64,000 bases of DNA. Origin: Bacteroidota bacterium (GTDB taxonomy: Bacteria > Bacteroidota > Bacteroidia > Flavobacteriales > Flavobacteriaceae). Every line of letters starts with the position of its first letter. Position 1 is the stretch's first letter. The stretch lies in NCBI GenBank assembly GCA_023387965.1, contig JAEWHE010000027.1, positions 62,001-126,000 of the forward strand, in the 5' to 3' direction. A model generated the notes under the pieces. The model was not told the DNA's origin. It was given only the letters and a program-made list of their open reading frames with translations, and did no database searches. Positions 34,307 to 42,119 of the stretch are shown one piece after another. Position numbers and translations under genes: made by a program.

Positions 34307-35302
34307 TTAATCAAGTTTATCGGTCAGTTTTTTAAATACTTTTTTGGGTTCTTTTCCTTCGTATAAAATCCCGTGAACGGCATTGATAATAGGCGTTTTC
34401 GCGCCTAAATCTTCGTTTAATTTATACGCACTTTTTGTAGCATAATAACCTTCGGCAACCATGCTCATTTCCATCATCGCCGATTTTACGGTGTAACCTT
34501 TTCCAATCATGTTTCCAAACATTCTGTTTCGGGAAAAAACTGAATAACCGGTTACCAACAAATCCCCCAAATATGCCGAATCGTTAATGTTACGCTTCAT
34601 TTTGTGCACTTTGCGAATAAATTTTTTCATCTCACGAATCGCATTGCTCATCAATAACGCCTGAAAATTATCGCCGTAACCCAATCCATGCGCCATTCCC
34701 GCAGCGATAGCATAAATATTTTTCAACATTGCAGCATATTCAGTTCCTACAATGTCGTCAGAAATTTTAGTTTTGATGTAATTTCCGCTTAAATTTTCTG
34801 CCATAACTTCGGCTTTTTCCGCATCGCCACAAGCAATTGTGAGATACGAAAGCCGCTCCATCGCTACTTCTTCTGCGTGGCAAGGTCCTGTGATTACACC
34901 AATATTGTCGTACGGAATATTATAAATTTCGTGGAAATGTTCGCCAACAATCAAACTCGTTTCGGGAACAATTCCTTTAATGGCTGAAAAAATAATTTTA
35001 TCGCTTAAACTAACGGTTAGTTTTTCCAATTCTTTGCTCAAAAACGCCGACGGAATTGCAAAAATCACGTAATCCGCATAAGCAACCGCTTCGTCGATAT
35101 CGCTAGTTAACTTCAGTTTTGAGATATCAAATTCTACCGAACTCAGGTAATTTGGGTTGTGTTTAAATTCTTTTATGTGATTGATTGCCACTTCATTTCG
35201 CATGTACCAAGCGATTTCGCCAAGATTCACGCAAAGCATTTTTGCAATTGCAGTTGCCCAGCTTCCGCCACCAATGACAGCAAATTTAACGGGATGATCC
35301 AT
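34307..35302 (-). CDS. gpsA: NAD(P)-dependent glycerol-3-phosphate dehydrogenase
   Basis: A 331-residue GpsA that reduces dihydroxyacetone phosphate to sn-glycerol-3-phosphate, the backbone for phospholipids. Rossmann motif VIGGGSWATAIAK near the N-terminus, IFAIPSAFL, GPCHAEEVA, the catalytic Lys region AAMLKNIYAIAAG and GYGDNFQALLMSNAIREM are all seen. It supplies the acceptor for acyltransferases such as the two PlsC-like proteins in this window. A promoter box lies 24 bases upstream. Confidence 0.96.
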   Translation of the reverse strand: MDHPVKFAVIGGGSWATAIAKMLCVNLGEIAWYMRNEVAINHIKEFKHNPNYLSSVEFDISKLKLTSDIDEAVAYADYVIFAIPSAFLSKELEKLTVSLSDKIIFSAIKGIVPETSLIVGEHFHEIYNIPYDNIGVITGPCHAEEVAMERLSYLTIACGDAEKAEVMAENLSGNYIKTKISDDIVGTEYAAMLKNIYAIAAGMAHGLGYGDNFQALLMSNAIREMKKFIRKVHKMKRNINDSAYLGDLLVTGYSVFSRNRMFGNMIGKGYTVKSAMMEMSMVAEGYYATKSAYKLNEDLGAKTPIINAVHGILYEGKEPKKVFKKLTDKLD

Positions 35303-35325
35303 TTTTTAAGTTTGGTTTGTTCGCT

Positions 35326-35333
35326 CAAAAATA
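35326..35333 (-). promoter_or_regulatory. -7 box TATTTTTG for gpsA
   Basis: Minus-strand TAnnTTTG match (CAAAAATA on plus) 24 bases before the gpsA start. No clear -33 partner. Confidence 0.4.
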
Positions 35334-35508
35334 CTCAAATTCTCACGAACTCCGAAACAAAAAAAGAGTCTATACCTAAATTTTATAAGAAACCTCTCAA
35401 TAAAATTTTACCACAAACTATATTTAACTTAATATTATGATTTTCAACGCAATGCAACTTCAATTTTTGCGTTTTTGATATTGAGTTGGTTACAACGCAT
35501 ACGTTAAA

Positions 35509-35537
35509 CTTGCAATTTTTTGAATGGTTATTGCAAG
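35509..35537. repeat. Inverted repeat CTTGCAAT...ATTGCAAG
   Basis: Perfect 8-bp arms with a 13-base AT-rich loop. Could form a hairpin upstream of gpsA; role unknown. Confidence 0.45.
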
Positions 35538-35565
35538 AGTTAAAATTTGTTTTTGGTGTTTTGAT

Positions 35566-35604
35566 AAAGGCACTCTCTGAAAATTTTTTTCGGGAGTGCC
35601 TTTT
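35566..35604. terminator. Terminator-like hairpin in the gpsA upstream spacer
   Basis: AAAGGCACTC and GAGTGCCTTT, 10-bp stem with an 18-base loop and T-rich sequence on the plus side. It could end minus-strand transcripts coming from the alcohol dehydrogenase gene; direction unsure. Confidence 0.4.
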
Positions 35605-35626
35605 GATTTTTGTGCGGTTTTTTTTT

Positions 35627-35740
35627 GGAGCAACACTTGGTTTTGTATTTTAATCGTAGTTCCCGCTATTCGCTTCAACCCGAAGAAAAATCGGGTTTTC
35701 GCTGCTATCGGGGCTAATTAATAAACAAAAGGCATTCTTT
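35627..35740 (-). repeat. Structured dispersed repeat, copy F
   Basis: Minus-strand order: box AGCCCCGAT (35707-35715), stem AACCCGA/TCGGGTT (35677-35683, 35691-35697), box GCGAATAGCGGGAA (35660-35673), outer end TTGCTCC (35627-35633). Plus-sense AGGCATTCTTT lies at 35730-35740 as in copies B, C and E. Confidence 0.78.
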
Positions 35741-35775
35741 AAACTCTTGCCACTTTTGCGTGCCAACAAACGTTT

Positions 35776-35925
35776 AAAAAATGCCCTAAAATTTTTCCCT
35801 TGGCCCCTCCCGAAATTTCGGGAGACAGCAGTAGCTTTTTTGGCTTTTTTCGCCAAAAAGACTAGTGCAGAAAGCGGGAACATGGCCCGAAGCGTCGGGA
35901 TAAAAAATGCCTAATTTGGCTTCTA
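35776..35925 (+). repeat. Structured dispersed repeat, copy G with nested palindromes
   Basis: AAAAAATGCC at the left; the left box reads GGCCCC and is followed by an 18-bp perfect palindrome CTCCCGAAATTTCGGGAG (35807-35824); stem AGTAGCTTTTTTGGC/GCCAAAAAG-ACT around 35830-35863; box GCAGAAAGCGGGAA (35867-35880); a second nested hairpin CCCGA-AGCG-TCGGG (35886-35899); end GGCTTCTA. The outer end contains the alcohol dehydrogenase stop codon (35923-35925). Confidence 0.75.
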
Positions 35926-37089
35926 ATAACTCATTTCCACAATTGCCCTTACTTTATCGAGTGTAATATTTTGACGTTCGCCCATGGCTTTCCAACCACG
36001 TTTCTCAAACCGATTTACTACAAAGTCAGCCGTGGATGAGTAGTTTTGAGTATACTGAGAAAGTTTGGTTTGCATGCCCATTTTGTGGAAAAAGGCGACG
36101 GTTTTTTCTATGGCTTCCGTTGCAGTTTCTTCAATGTTTTTGTTTTGAATATTCCAAACTCTCTCACCGTATTGTGCCAATTTTTCTTTTTTCGTTTCGA
36201 ACATTACGCGGTATAAATTCGGTCCGATGATTGCCAAAGTTCTTGCATGGTCAATTTCAAATAGCGCCGTAAGTTCGTGGCCGATCATGTGTGTTGCCCA
36301 ATCCGTTGGCACGCCTTTTTGGATAAGACCATTTAGTGCCATTGTGCAACTCCACATGTAGTTGGACGCCAATTTATAATCTGTAGGATTTTCAACCACA
36401 TCTGGACCAACTTCGATTAGCGTTTGTAAAATTCCTTCCGAAATTCGGTCTTGTAACATCGCGTCATGTGGATACGTGAGGTATTGCTCGAAAACGTGCG
36501 TGAACGCGTCCACGATTCCGTTTTGGATTTGACGTTTGGGCAAAGAATCCACCACTTGCGGATCGCAAATAGAAAATTTCGGGAACAATGCCGAACCTCC
36601 AAAGGATAATTTTTCCTGTGTTTCATTGATGGTAATCACGGCTCCAGAATTCATTTCGCTTGCAGTTGCAGGCAAAGTCAAGACGGTTCCGAAAGGCACA
36701 ACTTCATCCAGATTTTTGATCAGGAGTCGTTTGTGGAGAATATCCATTGGATTTCCGGAGAATTTTACCGCTGCCGAAATAAATTTTGTCCCGTCGATTA
36801 CGGAACCTCCTCCAACGGCAAGAATGAAATTGATGTTTTGTTCGCGAATAATTTCCACGGCTTTCATTAGCGTTTCATAACGTGGATTTGGTTCAATGCC
36901 TCCAAATTCGGTTACATCATAACCTTTTAAAGCAGTAATTACTTGATTATGAACATCATTTTTAAAAATACTTCCACCGCCATAAGTGATGAGAATTTTG
37001 GCGTTTTGCGGAATTAATTCTGAAAGTTTTGCGATTTGGTTTTTCCCGAAGATAAGGTTTGTCGGGTTGTATAATTCGAAGTTGAGCAT
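35923..37089 (-). CDS. Iron-containing alcohol dehydrogenase (YqhD-like)
   Basis: A 388-residue group III alcohol dehydrogenase, the size and pattern of YqhD, which reduces aldehydes with NADPH. Seen: LYNPTNLIFGKNQIAKL, NAKILITYGGGSIF, ILAVGGGSVIDGTKF (nucleotide site), TLPATASEMNSGAVIT and the metal ligands in IVDAFTHVFEQYLTY, MIGHELTALFEIDHARTLAII. The terminal region MGERQNITLDKVRAIVEMSY is intact. The stop codon sits within the end of repeat copy G. A -7 box lies 17 bases upstream of the start. Likely aldehyde scavenger; substrate not known. Confidence 0.94.
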   Translation of the reverse strand: MLNFELYNPTNLIFGKNQIAKLSELIPQNAKILITYGGGSIFKNDVHNQVITALKGYDVTEFGGIEPNPRYETLMKAVEIIREQNINFILAVGGGSVIDGTKFISAAVKFSGNPMDILHKRLLIKNLDEVVPFGTVLTLPATASEMNSGAVITINETQEKLSFGGSALFPKFSICDPQVVDSLPKRQIQNGIVDAFTHVFEQYLTYPHDAMLQDRISEGILQTLIEVGPDVVENPTDYKLASNYMWSCTMALNGLIQKGVPTDWATHMIGHELTALFEIDHARTLAIIGPNLYRVMFETKKEKLAQYGERVWNIQNKNIEETATEAIEKTVAFFHKMGMQTKLSQYTQNYSSTADFVVNRFEKRGWKAMGERQNITLDKVRAIVEMSY

Positions 37090-37105
37090 GTTTGTAAATT
37101 TTCGA

Positions 37106-37113
37106 CAAAATTA
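37106..37113 (-). promoter_or_regulatory. -7 box TAATTTTG for alcohol dehydrogenase
   Basis: Minus-strand TAnnTTTG match 17 bases before the start codon, in the 64-base spacer after nadD. Confidence 0.4.
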
Positions 37114-37153
37114 CAAAACGGCTCGCTCGATTGTGGTAAAGCTATGTTAAGGT

Positions 37154-37735
37154 CTATTTTTTGTAAAACAAATTATGGTCAATGTATTCCCAAACTTTTG
37201 AAGAAAGTAACGGCTTTACATTTTTGTCGGCTTTAATATTTTCGCGAATAGCGGTTGAAGAAATCTCTACGATTGGCGCATTAACCATTTTTATTTTAGG
37301 ATGGTTAATTAGCTCCTTATCAATTGTTTCAGCATTGATTCGTGGATAAACGAAAATGTCGTGTCGCGCTAATATTACTTCGTAATTTTTCCACTTGTGA
37401 AGCGAATTCAGGTTGTCTTCGCCCATGATTAATGAAAATTCATTTTCGGGAAATTTCTCTTCCAAATGTGCTAAAGTATTTACGGTATAATTGGGTTGCG
37501 GCAACTTAAACTCGATGTCTGAAGGCTTGATTTTAGGAAAATCATCTGTTGCCAAAAAAACCATCTGCAACCGATGGTGATCATCGAGCAAAGTGCTTTT
37601 CTTTTTGTGCGGATTATGTGGCGTAACAACCATCCAAATTTGGTCCAAATCCGAAAATTCCGCCATGTGATTGGCGATAATGAGATGACCAACGTGAATT
37701 GGATTAAACGTTCCGAAGTATAAACCTATTTTCAT
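37154..37735 (-). CDS. nadD: Nicotinate-nucleotide adenylyltransferase
   Basis: A 193-residue NadD, which adenylates nicotinate mononucleotide in NAD synthesis. The start MKIGLYFGTFNPIHVGHLIIA puts the family's GxFNPxHxGH motif at the N-terminus; upstream in-frame codons come from the repeat spacer and are rejected. VVTPHNPHKKK, the GEDNLNSLHKWKNY segment and the C-terminal ISSTAIRENI (ISST/S-x-IR) are present. Follows gmk after a word-repeat spacer of about 90 bases; the order yicC-gmk-nadD is a conserved flavobacterial arrangement as I recall it. Confidence 0.96.
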   Translation of the reverse strand: MKIGLYFGTFNPIHVGHLIIANHMAEFSDLDQIWMVVTPHNPHKKKSTLLDDHHRLQMVFLATDDFPKIKPSDIEFKLPQPNYTVNTLAHLEEKFPENEFSLIMGEDNLNSLHKWKNYEVILARHDIFVYPRINAETIDKELINHPKIKMVNAPIVEISSTAIRENIKADKNVKPLLSSKVWEYIDHNLFYKK

Positions 37736-37740
37736 TTTTT

Positions 37741-37825
37741 TGGAGTTGCAGAGTTTCAAAGTTGCAGAGCAAAAATTCGAGTCCAAAAAAACTTTGCCAC
37801 TCTGTCACTTTGCAACTTTGCTATT
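37741..37825. repeat. TTGCAGAG word-repeat spacer between gmk and nadD
   Basis: CAAAGTTGCA (37757-37766) is perfectly inverted as TGCAACTTTG (37811-37820), and GCAGAG/CTCTG words extend the similarity on both sides, giving a long imperfect hairpin. Same style as the spacer before hemH. Confidence 0.5.
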
Positions 37826-37827
37826 TC

Positions 37828-38403
37828 TTAGATCATTTTCAAGTAATCGTGAACTAATTTATAAGCATCGGTTTTTGCAATTTCGAGGTCGTAATTTTTT
37901 AAAATCACATCAAAATTTTGCGCTTTGGCAATTTCTTTTTCGGCTTTTGCCAATCGCATTGCAATTTTTTCATCGCTTTCGGTTTGGCGGTAACGCAACC
38001 TTCTTTCCAATTCTTCAACCGAAGGTGGACTTACGAAAATTGCCAGTGTTTGTTTTGGAAATTGTTCCTTTATTTTCAATCCGCCAATTACGTCAATGTC
38101 GAAAATCACATGTTTTCCCATTGCCCAAATGCGTTCGAGTTCACTTTTTAAAGTTCCGTAGAAATTATCTTTGTAAACTTCTTCATATTCTACAAAGGCA
38201 TTTTCCTTAATTTTCTGCTGAAATTCTTCGTTTGATAAAAAATAATAGTCACGACCATTTACTTCTTCTCCCCTTTTTTCGCGCGAAGTTGCTGAGATTG
38301 AAAAATCAAGGTGTAATTCTTTTTGGTCAAGAAGATATCTAACAATTGTGGTTTTTCCGGAACCGGATGGAGCTGAAAATACCAGTAATTTTCCGTTATT
38401 CAT
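37828..38403 (-). CDS. gmk: Guanylate kinase
   Basis: A 191-residue guanylate kinase converting GMP to GDP. P-loop FSAPSGSGKTTI at residues 9-20, the GMP-binding SATSREKRGEEVNGRDYYFLS (with Ser, Arg and Tyr ligands), and VIFDIDVIGGLKIK follow the family exactly; the lid region RRLRYRQTESDEKIAMRL is present. It lies between yicC-like and nadD genes on the same strand. Length and motifs are complete. Confidence 0.97.
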   Translation of the reverse strand: MNNGKLLVFSAPSGSGKTTIVRYLLDQKELHLDFSISATSREKRGEEVNGRDYYFLSNEEFQQKIKENAFVEYEEVYKDNFYGTLKSELERIWAMGKHVIFDIDVIGGLKIKEQFPKQTLAIFVSPPSVEELERRLRYRQTESDEKIAMRLAKAEKEIAKAQNFDVILKNYDLEIAKTDAYKLVHDYLKMI

Positions 38404-38410
38404 TGTGTTT

Positions 38411-38450
38411 TGCTTTAAGCTTTAAGCAATATGCTTTAGGCTAAGTGGGT
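38411..38450. repeat. GCTTTAAGC word-repeat spacer
   Basis: GCTTTAAGCTTTAAGCAATATGCTTTAGGC in the gmk-yicC spacer: overlapping palindromic AGCTTTAAGC-type words like those at 12.3 kb. Confidence 0.45.
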
Positions 38451-38478
38451 TCTAACTATCGGTTTTTAATGGCTTTTT

Positions 38479-39336
38479 TTACAGCACATTGAGCACTTGC
38501 TCTTTAATTTTTTCGAGTTCGTCCTTCATTTGTACCACCAGTTTTTGCATTTGTGCATGGTTGGATTTCGATCCCATTGTGTTGATTTCACGACCAATTT
38601 CTTGCGTGATGAAACCCAATTTTCTACCGTTGGCTTCGTTTCCGGCAAGGGTTTCTATAAAATAATTCAGGTGATTTTCAAGCCGAACTTTCTCTTCGGT
38701 AATATCGTATTTTTCGAGATAAAAAATCAATTCTTGCTCAAATCTGTTTTCGTCAACATTTACGCTTAACTCTTCAATTGCAGTTTTCAAACGATTTTTT
38801 ACGGTGGCGATGCGTTCACCGTCTAACGCCACGGTATCGTTCATTAATTTTAAAATGTTGGCTATGCGAAGCAAAAATTCTCTTTCAAGCGCCACACCTT
38901 CCGTAGTCCGAAAATCGATAATATTTTCCAAAGCCGTTTCCACAACGCCTTCAATGGTTTTCCACTCGTTTTCATCAATTTCTTCGCGTTCGGTTTTTAA
39001 GGCATCGGGCATTCTAACCGCCATTTTAAGCAATTCAGTAACATCGCCATTTACCACTTCTTGCAGTTGAGCGATGTACGATTTCACGATGGGAACATTA
39101 ATTTTCGACGAAGTTTCTTCTCCGGTAATTTCTATATAAAGCGAAAAATCGATTTTTCCACGTTCGAGCGCATGCGCGATTTTGTTGCGAAGCCCAAGTT
39201 CCATTTCTCGGTAAACCGAAGGCGTTCTCACGTTAAGGTCCAAGCCTTTGCTGTTCAGTGATTTAACTTCAACGGTAATTTTTTTGGTTGGCAATTGTAA
39301 GGTTGCTTTTCCAAAACCGGTCATTGACTGTATCAT
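38479..39336 (-). CDS. YicC family endoribonuclease-like protein
   Basis: A 285-residue YicC family protein. The start MIQSMTGFGKATLQLPTKKITVEVKSLNSKGLDLNVR is the family hallmark, and the C-terminal DUF1732-like region GRKLGFITQEIGREINTMGSKSNHAQMQKLVVQMKDELEKIKEQ is intact. YicC proteins have been shown to be metal-dependent endoribonucleases in E. coli and Bacillus; role in Bacteroidetes untested here. It lies upstream of gmk on the same strand, with 75 bases between them. The start is preceded by a strong promoter box. Confidence 0.95.
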   Translation of the reverse strand: MIQSMTGFGKATLQLPTKKITVEVKSLNSKGLDLNVRTPSVYREMELGLRNKIAHALERGKIDFSLYIEITGEETSSKINVPIVKSYIAQLQEVVNGDVTELLKMAVRMPDALKTEREEIDENEWKTIEGVVETALENIIDFRTTEGVALEREFLLRIANILKLMNDTVALDGERIATVKNRLKTAIEELSVNVDENRFEQELIFYLEKYDITEEKVRLENHLNYFIETLAGNEANGRKLGFITQEIGREINTMGSKSNHAQMQKLVVQMKDELEKIKEQVLNVL

Positions 39337-39361
39337 ATTTTTGAAAAAAAATAAATAGCTG

Positions 39362-39369
39362 CAAAGATA
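39362..39369 (-). promoter_or_regulatory. -7 box TATCTTTG for yicC-gmk-nadD
   Basis: Minus-strand TAnnTTTG match followed by CA, 26 bases before the yicC-like start codon. Confidence 0.5.
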
Positions 39370-39410
39370 ATGAAATTGTGCTTGCGAAGCCGATTTTAAG
39401 CCCGAGATTG

Positions 39411-39761
39411 TTACCTCTGTAATGCTTTATGTACTTCCAAAATGTTTTTTTGGCTGTTGCCAATGTAAATTTTGCCCACAATTACAAAAACCGGACGACT
39501 CAAAAAAGTATAATGCTCCAGCAGATATTTTTTAAAATCCGGTTCGCTAAGCTTCTGTTCTTTAAGGTTTAAAGATTTATACAATTGTGCCTTTCGGCTG
39601 AAAAGTGCTTCGTAGCTTCCTGCCAAATCCTTCAATTCATCCACTTCTTTTTCAGTTAAAGGATTTTGGCGAATGTCATGAAATTGCAAATTGTTTTCCG
39701 GCAAATTTTTGATGATTTTTCGGCAGGTATCGCAAGATGCGAGGTAATAAATTTTGTTCAT
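39411..39761 (-). CDS. ArsC/Spx family thioredoxin-fold protein
   Basis: A 116-residue protein of the arsenate reductase/YffB family. MNKIYYLASCDTCRKIIKNL carries the redox-type CDTC pair, with FHDIRQNPLTEKEVDEL and FSRKAQLYKSL resembling the substrate-binding stretch and LSRPVFVIVGKIYIG the C-terminal strand preceded by the family Arg-Pro. The start was taken at this Met since a seven-codon extension adds nothing conserved. The true activity, thiol reductase or arsenate reductase, is not decidable. It follows the DUF3298 lipoprotein gene by 33 bases on the same strand. Confidence 0.88.
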   Translation of the reverse strand: MNKIYYLASCDTCRKIIKNLPENNLQFHDIRQNPLTEKEVDELKDLAGSYEALFSRKAQLYKSLNLKEQKLSEPDFKKYLLEHYTFLSRPVFVIVGKIYIGNSQKNILEVHKALQR

Positions 39762-39794
39762 TTTTAGTGGAAATTTTAGCAAAGAAACAAAACT

Positions 39795-40571
39795 TTATTT
39801 CACCAGAAGGTTTCCGTCCAATTGATTGTACGGAATCAACACTTCTTTTGCACCTTCTACATAAGCCGCAACTTCGTACGTATTGTAGTACAAAAGCAGA
39901 CCGTCTTTCGTGAAGAAAATATTTTGTGGTAATGCAAATTTTTCGCCTTGAAACATCAATCCGGTTTTATTGATAGGGTCGTTTGCACCAATTTTATATT
40001 TCTCTCTAAATAATTTTTCGGCCAAAGTCAGTAATAAACCTTCGTCTTTGATATAATCTTTTAATTTTAATTCTTTCCCGGTTTTGGCATCAAATAAAAG
40101 CGAGCGAATTCCTTGATAACCGTGAGCTCCACCGGTAAACATATAATTTTCCACCGAAACATTGATTACATTTTCAGTTTCGTAAGTAATTTTTGCATTA
40201 ATCGTAGCTTCCCAACCTGCTCTTTCGTCAGGATATTTTTGTTTCAAATTTTCGTAAGAAGCGATGAATTTATCCATGATTTCTTGGTAAGTCTTGCTAT
40301 CAGTAGGTTTTTCACCAAAATAAACAATGCTTCTCACCGTATTGAAAATTTTATTGTTGATGCTGTCTGCCACAACAGGAACATCCTCCGCCGATGGAAC
40401 CGTAATTTTCACGGTAGCGCAAACGTCTTGATTACAAGGCAATTTGGTTTTCTTTTCAAAATTTTCTGTTTTAAAAGAAAGGGTTTTTGCGGTTTCGGGA
40501 TTTTCTTTCGGATCTTCTTTGCAACTTGCAAATAATAAGGCGATTAGGGTGATAAAACAAAAATTTTTCAT
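39795..40571 (-). CDS. DUF3298/DUF4163 lipoprotein
   Basis: A 258-residue lipoprotein with lipobox LFASC at residues 13-17 (MKNFCFITLIALLFASCKED). The mature part has a DUF4163-like strand-rich N-terminus (KLPCNQDVCATVKITVPSAE) and the DUF3298 C-terminus (TGGAHGYQGIRSLLFDAKTGKELKLKDYI and LLLYYNTYEVAAYVEGAKEVLIPY). Such proteins are often called RsiV-like, though no anti-sigma role is evident here because no sigma gene is adjacent. Divergent from the trans-sulfuration enzyme. Function not established for the family in Bacteroidetes. Confidence 0.88.
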   Translation of the reverse strand: MKNFCFITLIALLFASCKEDPKENPETAKTLSFKTENFEKKTKLPCNQDVCATVKITVPSAEDVPVVADSINNKIFNTVRSIVYFGEKPTDSKTYQEIMDKFIASYENLKQKYPDERAGWEATINAKITYETENVINVSVENYMFTGGAHGYQGIRSLLFDAKTGKELKLKDYIKDEGLLLTLAEKLFREKYKIGANDPINKTGLMFQGEKFALPQNIFFTKDGLLLYYNTYEVAAYVEGAKEVLIPYNQLDGNLLVK

Positions 40572-40607
40572 GGCAGTACTTTGTTAATTATTTATAAAGT
40601 TAGGGTT

Positions 40608-40635
40608 TTTGTCCAAAAATTAAACAGTAAATTTG
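40608..40635 (+). promoter_or_regulatory. Promoter TTTG-N16-TAAATTTG for trans-sulfuration enzyme gene
   Basis: TTTG at 40608-40611 and an exact -7 box TAAATTTG at 40628-40635, 33 bases before the start codon. The spacing is a little short of the usual 17-23. Confidence 0.5.
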
Positions 40636-40667
40636 CCCAAAATATTGAAATTTAAATAATCATTTAT

Positions 40668-41813
40668 ATGAAATTTAACACAAAAACCATACACGGAAAC
40701 CAACACCACGATCCTTCAACAGGAGCCGTGATGCCGCCAGTTTATCAAACCTCAACTTACGTTCAATCGAGTCCGGGGAAACCTTTGGGAGATTACGAAT
40801 ACAGTCGTGCTGCAAACCCAACAAGAACGGCTCTCGAAGACGCTTTGGCAAGTATTGAAAATGGCGCAAAGGGTTTGGCTTTTTCTTCCGGTTTGGCGGC
40901 AACGGACTGTTTGTTGCGATCGTTAAAAGCAGGCGATGAAGTGATTGCAATGGACGATTTGTACGGCGGAACTTACCGAATGTTTACCAGAATTTACAAA
41001 GATTCCGGAATTAAATTTCATTTCGTGGACATGAACGATTTAGAAAAATTTCGTTCTTTGATTAATGACAATACGAAGTTGGTTTGGGTAGAAACGCCAA
41101 CGAATCCATTAATGAAGTTGGCTGATATTGAAGCAATTGCAAAAATGACGAAGGAGAAAAAAGTTCTGTTTGCGGTTGACAATACTTTTGCAACGCCATA
41201 CTTACAAAAACCGCTTGATTTGGGAGCGGATATCGTGATGCATTCTGCGACAAAATATTTAGGAGGACATTCTGATGTGATTGCCGGAGCTTTGATCATT
41301 AAAGACAAAGATTTGGCTGAACAACTACATTTTCAGCAGTTTGCCACAGGAGCCACTTTAGGACCAATGGATTCTTTTTTGGTGTTGAGAGGAATTAAAA
41401 CTTTACATCTTCGTGTGCAAAGACATTGTGAAAATGGTGAAAAAGTGGCGGCTTTTTTAAGCGAACATCCAGCTATTGAAACTGTTTTTTATCCTGGTTT
41501 AAAAAATCATCCGTTTCATGAAATCGCGAAAAAGCAAATGCAAAATGGTTTCGGAGGAATGGTTTCATTTACGTTTAAATCTGGTAAAAAAGAAGATGCG
41601 ATTTCGTTTTTAGAAAAATTGAAAATTTTCACTTTGGCAGAATCTTTGGGAGGTGTCGAATCGTTGGCAAATCATCCCGCGTTGATGACACACGCTTCGA
41701 TTCCGGAGGATAAACGCAAGGAAATTGGAATTTCTGACGACTTGGTTCGATTAAGTGTTGGAATTGAAGACATCGATGATTTATTAGAAGATTTAAAGCA
41801 GGCTTTGACTTAA
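40668..41813 (+). CDS. Cystathionine gamma-synthase/lyase family PLP enzyme
   Basis: A 381-residue Cys/Met-metabolism PLP enzyme. MKFNTKTIHGNQHHDPSTGAVMPPVYQTSTY is typical; FSSGLAATDCLLRSL contributes phosphate binding, WVETPTNPLMKLADI and AVDNTFATPYLQKPLDLGADIV follow, and the PLP Schiff-base Lys is in HSATKYLGGHSDVIAG. Whether it makes cystathionine from O-acyl homoserine and Cys (MetB) or cleaves it (gamma-lyase) cannot be told by motifs; YEYSRAANPTRTALE fits both. It is a single-gene unit with its own promoter and terminator. Confidence 0.93.
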   Translation: MKFNTKTIHGNQHHDPSTGAVMPPVYQTSTYVQSSPGKPLGDYEYSRAANPTRTALEDALASIENGAKGLAFSSGLAATDCLLRSLKAGDEVIAMDDLYGGTYRMFTRIYKDSGIKFHFVDMNDLEKFRSLINDNTKLVWVETPTNPLMKLADIEAIAKMTKEKKVLFAVDNTFATPYLQKPLDLGADIVMHSATKYLGGHSDVIAGALIIKDKDLAEQLHFQQFATGATLGPMDSFLVLRGIKTLHLRVQRHCENGEKVAAFLSEHPAIETVFYPGLKNHPFHEIAKKQMQNGFGGMVSFTFKSGKKEDAISFLEKLKIFTLAESLGGVESLANHPALMTHASIPEDKRKEIGISDDLVRLSVGIEDIDDLLEDLKQALT

Positions 41814-41835
41814 ATTTTTTTTAATTCAAAATATA

Positions 41836-41876
41836 ATCACCTCAAGAATATGATTTTTTGAGGTGGTTTTTTTTTG
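41836..41876 (+). terminator. Terminator of trans-sulfuration enzyme gene
   Basis: CACCTCAA (41838-41845) and TTGAGGTG (41858-41865) arms followed by nine T, with GG separating, 24 bases after the stop codon. Confidence 0.85.
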
Positions 41877-41932
41877 TTCGAAAGTCAGAAACGTTGCTAT
41901 AACCGGGATTTTCCTTAGGAACTGCGATTGCA

Positions 41933-42081
41933 TTAGCGGTTGAAGCGACATCCTTTTAATCACTTGCCTCGGATTTCCGAGGGCAAGTGATTAAAAGATA
42001 CAGCGTCCCGAAGCTTCGGGAGCGACCCGATTTTGCAGATTTTTTCTGGCTTGTGGGAAAGTTGTGAATCGGGGAACGCCC
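41933..42081 (+). repeat. Structured dispersed repeat, copy H (long type)
   Basis: TTAGCGGTTGAAGCG, then a 21-bp stem (41953-41973 with 41976-41997, one bulged G) containing the loop end CCTCGGATTTCCGAGG; ATACAGCG; nested palindrome TCCCGAAGCTTCGGGA (42006-42021); and a right module GCGACCCGATTTTGCAG ... CGGGGAACGCCC that is shared with copy J in reverse orientation. Confidence 0.8.
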
Positions 42082-42113
42082 AAAAAAAAATCCCGATACA
42101 AATGATCGGGATT
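42082..42113 (-). terminator. Terminator of HU/SPOR gene
   Basis: AATCCCGAT (42089-42097) and ATCGGGATT (42105-42113) with a 7-base loop; on the minus strand the stem is followed by seven more T. It lies 7 bases past the stop codon. Confidence 0.85.
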
Positions 42114-42119
42114 GGTATT

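Larger units (their letters stand above)
35303..35922. other. 620-bp intergenic region with two structured repeats
   Basis: Longest spacer of the window; no gene seen. From the gpsA side: promoter box, about 170 AT-rich bases, an inverted repeat, a terminator-like hairpin, then repeat copy F (minus orientation) and copy G (plus orientation) head to head, the latter reaching the stop codon of the alcohol dehydrogenase. Short reading frames here lie within repeat sequence and lack coding character. Confidence 0.7.
41814..42119. other. 306-bp convergent spacer
   Basis: No gene seen. Holds a plus-strand terminator, about 55 bases without features, structured repeat copy H of the long type and the minus-strand terminator of the HU/SPOR gene. 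Confidence 0.65.

Noticed and set aside
35490..35883. Small minus-strand frames in the gpsA/alcohol dehydrogenase spacer
   Set aside because: They lie in and between repeat copies F and G; the sequence is explained by repeats and hairpins.
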